A stretch of 34,372 nucleotides of DNA, from contig CAMBEJ010000046.1 in NCBI GenBank assembly GCA_945865375.1, positions 1-34,372 of the forward strand, read 5' to 3'. This document shows positions 8,696 through 16,215 of this stretch, piece after piece (the first letter of the stretch is position 1; every line of letters begins with the position of its first letter). Position numbers and translations under genes: made by a program. Under the pieces are notes generated by a model. It ran no database searches. It had not been told where the DNA came from and saw only the letters and a program-made list of their open reading frames with translations. Source of the stretch: Akkermansia muciniphila. GTDB lineage: Bacteria; Verrucomicrobiota; Verrucomicrobiia; Limisphaerales; F1-80-MAGS106.

Positions 8696-9991
8696 ATGCA
8701 TAAGACGGCATGCCTCCCCGACGAATCGTTTCCAGAGTCTTGTTTCGGTGTGCGGAGGCCTTCGCGTTTGCGCATCTCAACAGCGTGCTTCGGCGCAGGG
8801 TTGGCGCTTTTCATCACCCTCGCTCCGCTGCCGCATGTTCTGGCCCAAGCCAAGGCCAAACCCAACATTGCGGCGCAAGAGGCTGTGCCGGAAACGGAGG
8901 CCGATGGGGCAGTTCCGCGTGAAACCACACAGCGCTTCGAGGATCTGCCGAGCATCGTGGAGTTCAACAAAAAAGAAGCTGCCAAAGGGGATGCCAAGGC
9001 GCAGGCGGACCTCGGCGTGATGTTTCTGTTTGGGAACGGGGTTCAAGCGGATGCCACCGAAGCAATGAATTGGTTCAAGAAATCCGCGGACAAGAACCAT
9101 CCCGCCGGGCTTTACTGGCTGGGTTATGTTTACGATAATGGGCGGGGCGTCGCCAAGGATGTGAACGAAGCCCGTCAGTGGTATGCAAAAGGGGCCGAGG
9201 CTGGGAGCATCGGGGCGCAGTACCGACTGGGCACCATGTTTTCCAAAGGTGAAGGCGTCGTCAAGGATTTGAAAGAGGCTTTCAAATGGTTCCAGAAAGC
9301 CGCGGCGCAAGGCAACGGTTTGAGCTGTTACCAGATCGCTTCCATGTACCGAACCGGCAATGGCATCGAAAAGAACCTGACAGAAGCCTTCAACTTTTCT
9401 CTAAAGGCCGCCGAAAATGGAGACATGAAGGCCCATTATTGGGTCTGGCGTGCCTTTGAGTCTGGCGAAGGAGCCGTCAAAGATCAAGCGAAGGCCGATG
9501 AGTGGCTGAAGAAGTCCGAGGCCAACGATTTCATCGGGTATCAGATCGGCCAGCTTTATTACGCGGGCGACGAGATTCCTCAAAGCTATCCGGAGGCTCT
9601 CAAGTGGTTCAAGAAAGGGGCTGAAAATGGCTTTTTTGTGGCTCAGTACAAATTGGGGACGATGTTCTATAAAGGGCAGGGAACACCGGTCAATTTTGAG
9701 GAGGCGGCAGCGTGGTTTCGGAAGTCCGGAGAACAAGGCGATCGCAACGCGCAAACTTACCTCGGACTGTGCTATTTCAAAGGCAGCGGTGTGAAAAAGG
9801 ATTACGTTGAGTCGTACAAGTGGGGGAGCCTTGCGGACGCCCAAGGAGACAGGCAGGCCAAAACCTTGCTCACGGCGCTTTCCAAAGTCATGACGGATCA
9901 GCAGGTCGTCGATGCGAAGAAACTGCTCTCTGAAATGGCAACCGCAGCCGCTGAGGCCAAGAAGGAGCTGGAAGGGGAAGAGAAGAAATAG
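8696..9991 (+). CDS. Exported Sel1-like repeat protein
   Basis: A protein of about 431 residues made mostly of eight Sel1-like repeats of about 36 residues with the pattern A(Q)xxLGxMFxxGxGVxKDxxEAxxWFxKAAxxG, forming an alpha-solenoid used for protein-protein contacts. A basic stretch (RRPSRLRIS) followed by a hydrophobic run (FGAGLALFITLAPLPHVLA) and AQA looks like a signal peptide, so it is probably periplasmic. The frame is open from TTG 8612, but the segment before the basic stretch is unlike a signal sequence. ATG 8696 is preferred because AGGA at 8684-8687 lies at good spacing; ATG 8687 is the alternative. The sixth repeat is slightly altered (YYAGDEIPQSY). The C-terminus is an Ala/Glu/Lys-rich helix. 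The binding partner is unknown. Confidence 0.87.
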   Translation: MHKTACLPDESFPESCFGVRRPSRLRISTACFGAGLALFITLAPLPHVLAQAKAKPNIAAQEAVPETEADGAVPRETTQRFEDLPSIVEFNKKEAAKGDAKAQADLGVMFLFGNGVQADATEAMNWFKKSADKNHPAGLYWLGYVYDNGRGVAKDVNEARQWYAKGAEAGSIGAQYRLGTMFSKGEGVVKDLKEAFKWFQKAAAQGNGLSCYQIASMYRTGNGIEKNLTEAFNFSLKAAENGDMKAHYWVWRAFESGEGAVKDQAKADEWLKKSEANDFIGYQIGQLYYAGDEIPQSYPEALKWFKKGAENGFFVAQYKLGTMFYKGQGTPVNFEEAAAWFRKSGEQGDRNAQTYLGLCYFKGSGVKKDYVESYKWGSLADAQGDRQAKTLLTALSKVMTDQQVVDAKKLLSEMATAAAEAKKELEGEEKK

Positions 9992-10063
9992 TGAACCTTG
10001 CGCTGCGGAGCCGCTTCCGAACGATCCCCCAACCCGCCTCAGGTTCCTGCAAAGGGAACGACG

Positions 10064-11506
10064 CTAACTCGCCAACGCGTCCCTGATCACCTCGCCGGAG
10101 TTGATGGTGGGGCGTTCGCCGCGGCCGTTGTGAAGGTATGTCAACCGTTCGTGATCCAGGCCCATCAAATGAAGAATTGTGGCATGCAAATCATGCACAT
10201 GCGCCCTCCGGTCCACAGCTCGCAAGCCAATCTCATCCGTCGATCCCACCGCGGTACCAGCCTTGGTTCCACCCCCTGCCATCCACGTGGTGAAGCCCCA
10301 AGGATTATGGTCGCGGCCGAGCCCCTTTTCGTTGAACGGCGTGCGTCCGAACTCGCCTCCCCAAATCACCAGGGTGGATTCAAGCAGGCCCCGCGCCTTC
10401 AGATCAGCAAGGAGCCCTGCGATGGGTTTGTCCGTCGAATAACACATCTTGGAATGGTTGCCCTCGATGTCCGTGTGGGCGTCCCAGCCGCTGCCGCTGC
10501 CTGAATAACATTGCACGAAGCGCACCCCTCGCTCCACCAAACGACGAGCCCGCAAACAGATCTGCCCATATTTTTCAGTGGCCGGTTCATCCAAGCCGTA
10601 CAACGCTCGTGTCGCTTCTGTCTCGCCCAGGATGTCCACCGCCTCCGGGGCAGCGGCCTGCATCCGGTAGGCCAGCTCGTAGGAGTCCAATCGCGCGGCG
10701 AGCTCCGAATCCTCAGGACGCTGCACACTCAGACGCTCGTTTAAAGTCCTTAGGAAATCGAGTTTCCCTCGCTGCCGAGCGTCGTCCACTCCATGCGGAG
10801 AGGCCAGATGGAAAATCGGCACATTGCCTTGTCTCAACTGTGTCCCTTGGAATACTGCCGGCAAGAATCCGGCGCTCCAGTTTTTGGGGCCACCCAAGAC
10901 CTCGGCTGCGTCCGTCATCACAACAAACGTAGGCAGATTCTCGTTTAATGTCCCTAATCCGTAGGTCGCCCAAGCGCCCAGCGATGGGCGGCCGGCAAGA
11001 ATGTCGCCCGTATTCATCTGACATACCGACCCCACATGGTTCAGGCCATCGGCCCAGCAGGAGTGGATGACTGTGAGATCGTCAACATGACGCGCGATTT
11101 GAGGGTACCAATCTGACACCCATAGACCGCTCTGGCCGTGCTGGGCAAAGCGCCGTTTGCTGGGCATCAATGTGTTCGAGGCAGTCCCCATCGCCGTGAT
11201 CACTTTACCAAACGAAGGAGGCATCGGTTTGCCGGCCATGCGGTTCAACTCGGGTTTCGGATCGAACAAATCCAGGTGGCTCGGGCCGCCTTCCATGAAC
11301 AGCCAGATGACCGACTTTGCCCGCGCCGGGAGCTGGGGGTATCGTCGCCGCAAAGGCTGCAAGGCATCGAAGTCGGTGTCAGGGACCGCCGTCGCGAGCG
11401 CCTCACGCTGGAGAAGATAATTCAGCGCCAGAGAACCGAAACCGGCTCCGGCGCGCATCATGAATTCACGACGGGTTCGCGGATTTGGCCCGATGGATGA
11501 ATTCAT
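10064..11506 (-). CDS. DUF1501 family protein with Tat-type signal
   Basis: A 480-residue member of the DUF1501 family, abundant in Planctomycetota and Verrucomicrobiota and related in fold to alkaline-phosphatase/sulfatase-type enzymes. The N-terminus carries RTRREFMMRAGAGFGSLALNYLL, a twin-arginine-like signal, so export in folded form is likely. Family marks include SVIWLFMEGGPSHLDLFDPKP, MNTGDILAGRPSLGAWATYGLG, VIWGGEFGRTPFNEKGLGRDHNPWGFTTWMAGGG and a C-terminal HDLHATILHLMGLDHERLTYLHNGR. It starts 9 bp after the DUF1549/DUF1553 gene on the same strand, the standard pairing in these phyla, so the two products probably act together outside the cytoplasm, perhaps in glycan or sulfated polymer use. 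That role is inference; no enzymatic activity is established for the pair. Confidence 0.93.
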   Translation of the reverse strand: MNSSIGPNPRTRREFMMRAGAGFGSLALNYLLQREALATAVPDTDFDALQPLRRRYPQLPARAKSVIWLFMEGGPSHLDLFDPKPELNRMAGKPMPPSFGKVITAMGTASNTLMPSKRRFAQHGQSGLWVSDWYPQIARHVDDLTVIHSCWADGLNHVGSVCQMNTGDILAGRPSLGAWATYGLGTLNENLPTFVVMTDAAEVLGGPKNWSAGFLPAVFQGTQLRQGNVPIFHLASPHGVDDARQRGKLDFLRTLNERLSVQRPEDSELAARLDSYELAYRMQAAAPEAVDILGETEATRALYGLDEPATEKYGQICLRARRLVERGVRFVQCYSGSGSGWDAHTDIEGNHSKMCYSTDKPIAGLLADLKARGLLESTLVIWGGEFGRTPFNEKGLGRDHNPWGFTTWMAGGGTKAGTAVGSTDEIGLRAVDRRAHVHDLHATILHLMGLDHERLTYLHNGRGERPTINSGEVIRDALAS

Positions 11507-11515
11507 TGTGAGGCA

Positions 11516-13786
11516 TCAAAACCGATAAACAAACTCGTTTGAGTTCATCAACGCATGACACAAATCTTTTAAAGCCGCTCTTCTTGCGACCGCTTCTTCC
11601 GAAACGCCGCCTTCGGGATCTGCCGCCGCCGTCGCCTGGATCCGCCGAGCCTGCGACTCGATGAAAGCGCCGGAGAGCCGTTGTTCTTGGTCAGTGGGTT
11701 TTCGTCCCAAAACCCACAAATAGGCGCGCTCTATCTGGCCCGGCAATAGCGACCCGGATTCCTGAACGACCCTCTCTGCGAGCGATCCGGCCCAGCCATA
11801 GCTCAGCTCGCTGTTCAAGAGCGTCAGCGCCTGCAGGGGGCTCGTGGTCTGGTTCCTCCGCGCGCAAGGCTCATGGGTGTCCGGCATGTCGAACGCCTCG
11901 AACATCGGATAGCGTGTGTTGCGGCGCACAAAGACATAGACGCTCCTTCTGTCCCGTTCCAGGGGATCCGCGCTCAACTTCCAGCCGCCCCGGCTTTCCA
12001 TGCCTGGCGGGAGGGCCGGAAAAACGCTGCTCCCTCCCATTTTCGGATTCAGCCGGCCTGAAACAAAAAGCATGTTGTCACGAATCACCTCACCCTCGAG
12101 TCGTTGCCGTGGAAACCTCCACAGATAACGGTTGTCTGAGTCAATCTTCGCGAGGTCAGCACGAAATGCCGAGCTCTGACGGTAGGTGCGCGAGGTCAGC
12201 ATCAAGCGGTGCATGGACTTGAGGCTCCAGTTCTGGTCGACGAACTCATTCGCGAGCCAGTCCAGCATTGCTGGGTGCGTCGGGAGCTCTCCTTTTACAC
12301 CAAAATCGCTGGGGGTCCCCACCAAGCCACGTCCGAAATGATGATGCCACAAACGATTCACCATCACCCGCGCGGTGAGAGGATTGGCGGGATTGGTCAG
12401 CCACTTCGCCAGCGTTGCCCTGCGTCCGGTGGTGCGCTCCTTCTTGGCCACGGCCACAATCGCAGGCTTGGAATCCAAAATGCTCAGGAACCCTGGGCTC
12501 ACCTCCTTGTCGGGGCTATCCCAGTTGCCCCGCTTGAGAAGGTGCGTGGCCGGCGCCGTGCCGCTCAGATCAGAGATGCCCGTGGCCAATGGCAGCGGAC
12601 CGGGGTGCAACGCCACGTATTCCCCGAGCTCTGCGTTCAACGCTTCCCAACGCTCTTTCTCCTGCCCTTTCAGCCGGGCAGCCGCTGCCTTCGAAGGCGC
12701 GAGATATTGATGCGAGTTCGGATCGATATACAGTTTTGCCTTCGCCACCATCTGGCACTCAAATGGGCTGCGCTGCGACTCGGGCTTCTTGAGCGCAATC
12801 TGGATCTCCTCCGGATACTTGTCCACGTAATCGCTGATGATTTCGGCTCTCTTCGGCGCTTCCAATCCATCCATCTCAGCTCGCACGGAACAGGTCGCCT
12901 CCTCCCAGTTCTTCAACTCGATCGCATACCGGGTCTTCGCCTCGCCGAACAGAAGGGAGATGTTGTCGTCTGCGGCGGTGTTTGCGAAAAAGGATTGCAA
13001 CCTGAAGTAATCTTCCTGCGTGATGGGGTCGAATTTGTGGTTGTGGCACCGCGCGCACGCGAACGTCAACCCTGAGAAAACCGAACCCACAGTGTCTGTG
13101 ATGTCATTCAGGATTTCCTGCCGCCGCTGCATGAGATTGCGCGCGTTGCTTTCATCAGGATAATGACGATTGAAACCCGTCGCGACCAAGGCTTCCGCGT
13201 CCTCAGGCCAAAGCTCATCTCCTGCGATCTGCTCCTGCACAAAACGGTCGTACGGTTTGTCGGCATTCAGCGACTTCACCACATAATCGCGGTAGCGCCA
13301 GGCGTTCGGACGGGTTTCATCCGCCTTGAACCCTTCGCTTTCCGCATAGCGCGCGAGGTCGAGCCAATGCCTCGCCCAGCGCTCCCCGTACCGCGGCGAG
13401 GCAAGGAGATGATCCACCACCACTTCATAGGCGTCCTCAGATTGATCCGCGGCAAAGGCGGCCACTTCTTGTGGCGTTGGCGAAACCCCCACGACATCCA
13501 GGTACACGCGGCGCAACAGCGTGGCCTTGTCCGCCTCCGTCGAAAATCCCATTGCCCGCGATTCCAGCTCGCTCAGAACGAAGGCATCGACCGGGTTGCT
13601 GACCTGGCTCGCGTCCTTGAGAGTGTTGACCGGAGGCGAAACCCGCCGCGGAGGCTGGAAGGACCAGTGGGCGCGCTGAAGCGGAGTGAAGGGATCGGGC
13701 GCAGCCCCTGAACCTGTTGACATCAGCAGCAACCCGCATACCACGACAGCCACAGCCAGTCGGAGCGGTTGTTGCGCAAGATGCAT
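11516..13786 (-). CDS. DUF1549/DUF1553 domain protein lacking the usual PSCyt1 domain
   Basis: A 756-residue exported protein with an N-terminal signal (LRLAVAVVVCGLLLMSTGSGAA). DUF1549 begins at HWSFQPPRR (about residue 40) and includes NPVDAFVLSELE, ERWARHWLDLARYAES and a haem-type CxxCH at 244-248 in CARCHNHKFDPI. DUF1553 occupies the C-terminal third (ATLAKWLTNPANPLTARVMVNRLWHHHFGRGLV through TSPLQALTLLNSEL). Many relatives carry an N-terminal PSCyt1 cytochrome domain before the HWxFQP segment; here the signal peptide runs straight into it, so this copy is a natural PSCyt1-less form. It is transcribed just ahead of the DUF1501 gene. A PSCyt1 fragment lies about 1.7 kb upstream but has its own signal peptide and is not a displaced piece of this gene on present evidence. 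Confidence 0.93.
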   Translation of the reverse strand: MHLAQQPLRLAVAVVVCGLLLMSTGSGAAPDPFTPLQRAHWSFQPPRRVSPPVNTLKDASQVSNPVDAFVLSELESRAMGFSTEADKATLLRRVYLDVVGVSPTPQEVAAFAADQSEDAYEVVVDHLLASPRYGERWARHWLDLARYAESEGFKADETRPNAWRYRDYVVKSLNADKPYDRFVQEQIAGDELWPEDAEALVATGFNRHYPDESNARNLMQRRQEILNDITDTVGSVFSGLTFACARCHNHKFDPITQEDYFRLQSFFANTAADDNISLLFGEAKTRYAIELKNWEEATCSVRAEMDGLEAPKRAEIISDYVDKYPEEIQIALKKPESQRSPFECQMVAKAKLYIDPNSHQYLAPSKAAAARLKGQEKERWEALNAELGEYVALHPGPLPLATGISDLSGTAPATHLLKRGNWDSPDKEVSPGFLSILDSKPAIVAVAKKERTTGRRATLAKWLTNPANPLTARVMVNRLWHHHFGRGLVGTPSDFGVKGELPTHPAMLDWLANEFVDQNWSLKSMHRLMLTSRTYRQSSAFRADLAKIDSDNRYLWRFPRQRLEGEVIRDNMLFVSGRLNPKMGGSSVFPALPPGMESRGGWKLSADPLERDRRSVYVFVRRNTRYPMFEAFDMPDTHEPCARRNQTTSPLQALTLLNSELSYGWAGSLAERVVQESGSLLPGQIERAYLWVLGRKPTDQEQRLSGAFIESQARRIQATAAADPEGGVSEEAVARRAALKDLCHALMNSNEFVYRF

Positions 13787-13861
13787 GGTGGGGTTGAGAT
13801 TGATGATCTATTTGTCTAACGGCTTTGCAAGCGCCTGTAAAGGAGCAAGAAAATTCCTGAG

Positions 13862-14120
13862 CTCCTGGCCAGGGCTGATTCAAGAAAACACGGAGCGCCG
13901 GTTTATAACGGCTTTGGTTCTAGGCTCAGCCGGTCGCGCACCCAAGCCGATTGGAAATCGGCTCTCCCGGAGCGCTGGCCTCTGGCCGGCCCGGATGGAG
14001 CGAGGGCTCCAGCACAAGAAGTGGGCACGCCACCGTCCAATTTCTCAGGCTGGGCCGGCCAGAGGCCAGCGCTCCGGGGTTGGGCGGCCGCAGCTTTCTT
14101 GAATCGGCCCTGGCTCCTGG
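13862..14120. mobile_element. 245-bp palindromic MITE-like element with 7-bp target duplication
   Basis: The element spans 13869-14113. Its ends are inverted repeats of 19 bp matching at 18 positions (CCAGGGCTGATTCAAGAAA at 13869-13887, with the complement at 14095-14113). Inside is a perfect 27-bp inverted repeat (13966-13992 and 14052-14078) and a small hairpin AGCCGATT-GGA-AATCGGCT (13945-13963). CTCCTGG lies directly outside both ends (13862-13868 and 14114-14120), reading as a 7-bp target-site duplication. No coding region is present. It accounts for most of the 432-bp gap upstream of the DUF1549/DUF1553 gene; I see nothing else in 13787-13861 or 14121-14218. Confidence 0.75.
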
Positions 14121-14218
14121 CAAACTGGCAAAACCTTGAACAGAAAGAGCATTGACATCATCTACGATCTTTGTTGGGGTCTCCGTAAGAGACACACTGG
14201 GGATTAGGATAAATAGTC

Positions 14219-14647
14219 GTGGGAGGGAGTCCGAGTCAGCCGATTTCGTATCGGCTTGAAGCGGTTATCCGAGCCACTATCCTTCTAACCATCGATCCTG
14301 TGGAGTGGTTTAATCCGGCTGGCACTGTGCCAGGCACCGTGGCCCGATATTTGAACTATTATCAGCAACGCGGAGGCTATAGTCTTTTCCGCAGAGTCAG
14401 CGACGGGCACGTTGTTCCGGAGGGCAGCTCGTTTAGCGCACTTTTGAAAGGCAATCCGATTGCGAGTCAGGCCCCCATCACGACTCAGGTAAGGATGGAT
14501 ACTGGGAATTGGGGAACGACAACCGGAAGTCCGTTCAATATTTTGAGGCCACCGGATCCGACAGTTTATTCGTTAAACTCAATTGAGACCAATCATGATG
14601 GAATGCCGTGGCTGGTCGGTTCTGTGGGAGCGAGCGCACTTCGATGA
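14219..14647 (+). CDS. Hypothetical protein, possibly a 3' remnant of a larger gene
   Basis: An open frame of 142 residues from GTG 14219, directly after an in-frame TAA. I do not recognise the product. The sequence VEWFNPAGTVPGTVARYLNYYQQRGGYSLFRRV... has ordinary protein composition, without a signal peptide or membrane segment. The first 15 residues are partly encoded by a small palindrome (14238-14256), so the true start may be further in or the original 5' end may be lost. Its stop overlaps the next ATG as ATGA (14644-14647), which supports translation and coupling to the lipoprotein gene. The base composition is more AT-rich than that of the flanking operons. Confidence 0.45.
   Translation: MGGSPSQPISYRLEAVIRATILLTIDPVEWFNPAGTVPGTVARYLNYYQQRGGYSLFRRVSDGHVVPEGSSFSALLKGNPIASQAPITTQVRMDTGNWGTTTGSPFNILRPPDPTVYSLNSIETNHDGMPWLVGSVGASALR
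14238..14256. repeat. Small palindrome AGCCGAT-TTCGT-ATCGGCT
   Basis: A 7-bp perfect stem with a 5-base loop. It shares the AGCCGAT/ATCGGCT arms with the hairpin inside the nearby palindromic element (13945-13963), so both may derive from one REP-like family. Confidence 0.55.
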
Positions 14648-15075
14648 AAGCTTTGAGTTTTGTGGCTTATTTGGGAAGCATTTTAATGCTGACCGGGTGC
14701 GCAAGAGCACCGAACTATTCGGGCACCTTTCGCGGGACCGTCGCGAATCTCCGACTCATTGATCTAACGCCTCCTGGAAAGATGAACGCAACGGCGCTGT
14801 TAATTAGTGAAGCGACTTTTTCTTCCAAATATCCCACGAATAGTGTTGTTGGAATGAGAGTCTTGCTTGTGAATAGGAGGTATGAATGCGTAAGCCACTC
14901 GTTCAACGATGGAGAGATAATCACTGTGAAGGGTATCCTCGCCACCCAGCGACCGACGAATCCAAAGAACCATCATCAGATTCTTGGTGTGGATGGCGAG
15001 ACCAACAATTACAATGTTTCAGGCGTAGACCATATACTTAAAACCAGGCGTGTCCGTTCGAAGGATGCACAATGA
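14644..15075 (+). CDS. Small putative lipoprotein
   Basis: A 143-residue protein starting at ATG 14644, which overlaps the previous stop by four bases. The N-terminus MKALSFVAYLGSILMLTGCA is a clear lipoprotein signal with lipobox LTGC, so the mature protein should be lipid-anchored through Cys19. The mature part (NYSGTFRGTVANLRLIDLTPPGK...) is mostly beta-type with the phrase GEIITVKGILATQ; an OB-like or similar small beta fold is possible, but I recognise no family. The open frame extends upstream to 14608, but only ATG 14644 gives a signal peptide. The stop again overlaps a following ATG (15072-15075). Confidence 0.6.
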   Translation: MKALSFVAYLGSILMLTGCARAPNYSGTFRGTVANLRLIDLTPPGKMNATALLISEATFSSKYPTNSVVGMRVLLVNRRYECVSHSFNDGEIITVKGILATQRPTNPKNHHQILGVDGETNNYNVSGVDHILKTRRVRSKDAQ

Positions 15076-15272
15076 GGAAGGTATTCATTCTCGGACTTGG
15101 AAAAGAGCTTTGGACAGACTGCTCGGACGCGGTATCCGTAGGCATGCGGCGCAATGGCGGATTCTTCAAACCACCCCAGCCCGCAGGAGACGATGCATTC
15201 GGCGGTATGAGACTTAGAGTTCGTTGCGGGGATGCGAAAGGATCGCAGTCAAGGCGATGGCTCGAAAGCTGA
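15072..15272 (+). CDS. Doubtful 66-residue ORF coupled to the lipoprotein gene
   Basis: The ATG at 15072 overlaps the lipoprotein stop (ATGA), the only positive sign. The product MRKVFILGLGKELWTDC... is not recognised, and its second half (RRNGGFFKPPQPAGDDAFGG...) looks like translated non-coding DNA. It overlaps the start of the glycosyltransferase fragment by 16 bp. It may be a degraded gene or chance. Confidence 0.22.
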   Translation: MRKVFILGLGKELWTDCSDAVSVGMRRNGGFFKPPQPAGDDAFGGMRLRVRCGDAKGSQSRRWLES

Positions 15273-15526
15273 TCCTAAAGCATTTCCTTTCGCCGGGCGA
15301 TGTCGTGATGCTGACGGCGGCGATCCGGGATTTGCACAAGTGCCATCCAAATGAATTTCTAACGGATGTTCGCACTTCCTGCCCGCAACTTTCGGAAAAT
15401 AATCCCTATCTCACGACTCTGGATGAGAACGATCCAGAGATCAGCATCATTGAATGTCACTATCCGCTAATCAATGAAAGCAACGCTCGTCCGTTCCATT
15501 TCATCCATGGATTTACCCAGTTCTTA
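15257..15526 (+). pseudogene. 5' fragment of a glycosyltransferase (heptosyltransferase/GT9-like)
   Basis: From ATG 15257 the frame reads MARKLILKHFLSPGDVVML, TAAIRDLHKCHPNEFLTDVR, then NNPYLTTLDENDPEISIIECHYPLI and FHFIHGFTQFL. I recognise this as the N-terminal Rossmann part of ADP-heptose:LPS heptosyltransferase-like enzymes (GT9 group), which are normally above 300 residues. Similarity stops at about 15526, after 90 residues. From there the frame runs on to a stop at 15629-15631, but over antisense sequence of a PSCyt1 gene fragment. The gene has therefore lost its catalytic C-terminal half at a recombination or deletion junction. Expression would give a nonfunctional chimera. Confidence 0.6.
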
Positions 15527-15872
15527 GTAGGCGGCATGCGGAAAGGGGTTTACACTCTGGTGGCATCCTGTCCTCACCCGGGTGGGTCAACCTGCGGATC
15601 AACTCGATCTCCCCTGCCTCGCCAGGGGTGATGATGGTGCCATGCCGCCCCCCTTTTCGCGCCAATTCCGGGGTGTCCAAACGCAGGCCCCCCTTTTGCC
15701 TCAGTGCCCCATGGCAGGAGTAGCAACGCTCCTGAAGGACGGGTTTGATCTCGGTGATGTAATCTTTGGCGAAAGCTTGCGGCATCGCGTCGACGGCGTC
15801 CGCCATCAGGCTCGGCAACCAACCGAGTGCGGCCCCAAGAATACTCCACAACAAAGTTCCGGGGAATGCCAT
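15513..15872 (-). pseudogene. 5' fragment of a PSCyt1 (planctomycete-type cytochrome c) DUF1549-family gene
   Basis: From ATG 15872 the frame has a signal-like segment (FPGTLLWSILGAALGWLPSLMADA), then DYITEIKPVLQERCYSCHGA with the haem motif C50-Y-S-C-H54, KGGLRLDTPELARKGG, and GEIELIRRLTHPGEDRMPPE, all diagnostic of the PSCyt1 domain. In intact family members this is followed by a 'LLRxWIxxGA' end and then DUF1549 and DUF1553 (700-1000 residues). Here the frame stops right after PLSACRLLRTG at 15513-15515. The missing part is not found nearby in any frame; the DUF1549/DUF1553 gene at 11516-13786 has its own signal peptide and is probably a different paralogue. It ends tail to tail against the truncated glycosyltransferase. 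Confidence 0.65.
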
Positions 15873-16215
15873 GGATTCGAATCGTAGCCGAAAAATGAAC
15901 CGGATCAATGCCGAATACAGAACATCCTCAGAACTCCAGACATCGTGCCTTGGATTCAGGTCCGCAACGAATTTGAGTGACCCAGCGGGATGGCGTTCAC
16001 GTCACGCTCAGGTAGGGATGGTGCGCTGCGCCGTCCCTACCTGAGGCCTTCTGGCCGAGGGTGGTGCCACCCATTTTCCATGAGTTCAGGAGTTCTGAGC
16101 CCGGGCTTCACACATCCCCGAGTCGAAGCTCTGAAGGTCGATCTGCCACAATGAGAAATGCTGTCCACCTTCCGCGCGCCTTGCTTTTAAGAGAGCTTCC
16201 TGGTTCAATGGTTTG
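15873..16215. other. Intergenic region with one large hairpin
   Basis: No gene is recognised between the PSCyt1 fragment and the ceramidase gene. The only structure I see is the palindrome at 16007-16045, annotated separately. The promoters of the two divergent genes should lie here, but I cannot place them. Confidence 0.5.
16007..16045. repeat. 39-bp REP-like palindrome
   Basis: CTCAGGTAGGGATGGTGCGC is followed directly by its near-complement (GCGCCGTCCCTACCTGAG, ending at 16045), with two G-T mismatches and a loop of one to three bases. There is no T-run, so it is not a typical terminator; a dispersed REP-type palindrome is more likely. Confidence 0.65.

Noticed and set aside
9998-10504. 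Plus-strand frame after the Sel1-repeat gene
   Set aside because: It is mostly antisense to the DUF1501 gene; the only intergenic part is about 70 bp between convergent genes.
12209-13075. Long plus-strand open frame of 288 codons
   Set aside because: It lies fully antisense to the well-supported DUF1549/DUF1553 gene and has the Arg/Pro/Leu/His-rich composition of a shadow frame.
13787-15272. An intact IS element with transposase
   Set aside because: Inverted repeats and a target duplication are present, but no frame of transposase length or motif exists between or near them.
15527-15631. C-terminal extension of the glycosyltransferase frame as a real fusion protein
   Set aside because: This segment is the antisense of conserved PSCyt1 coding sequence, so the extension is accidental.
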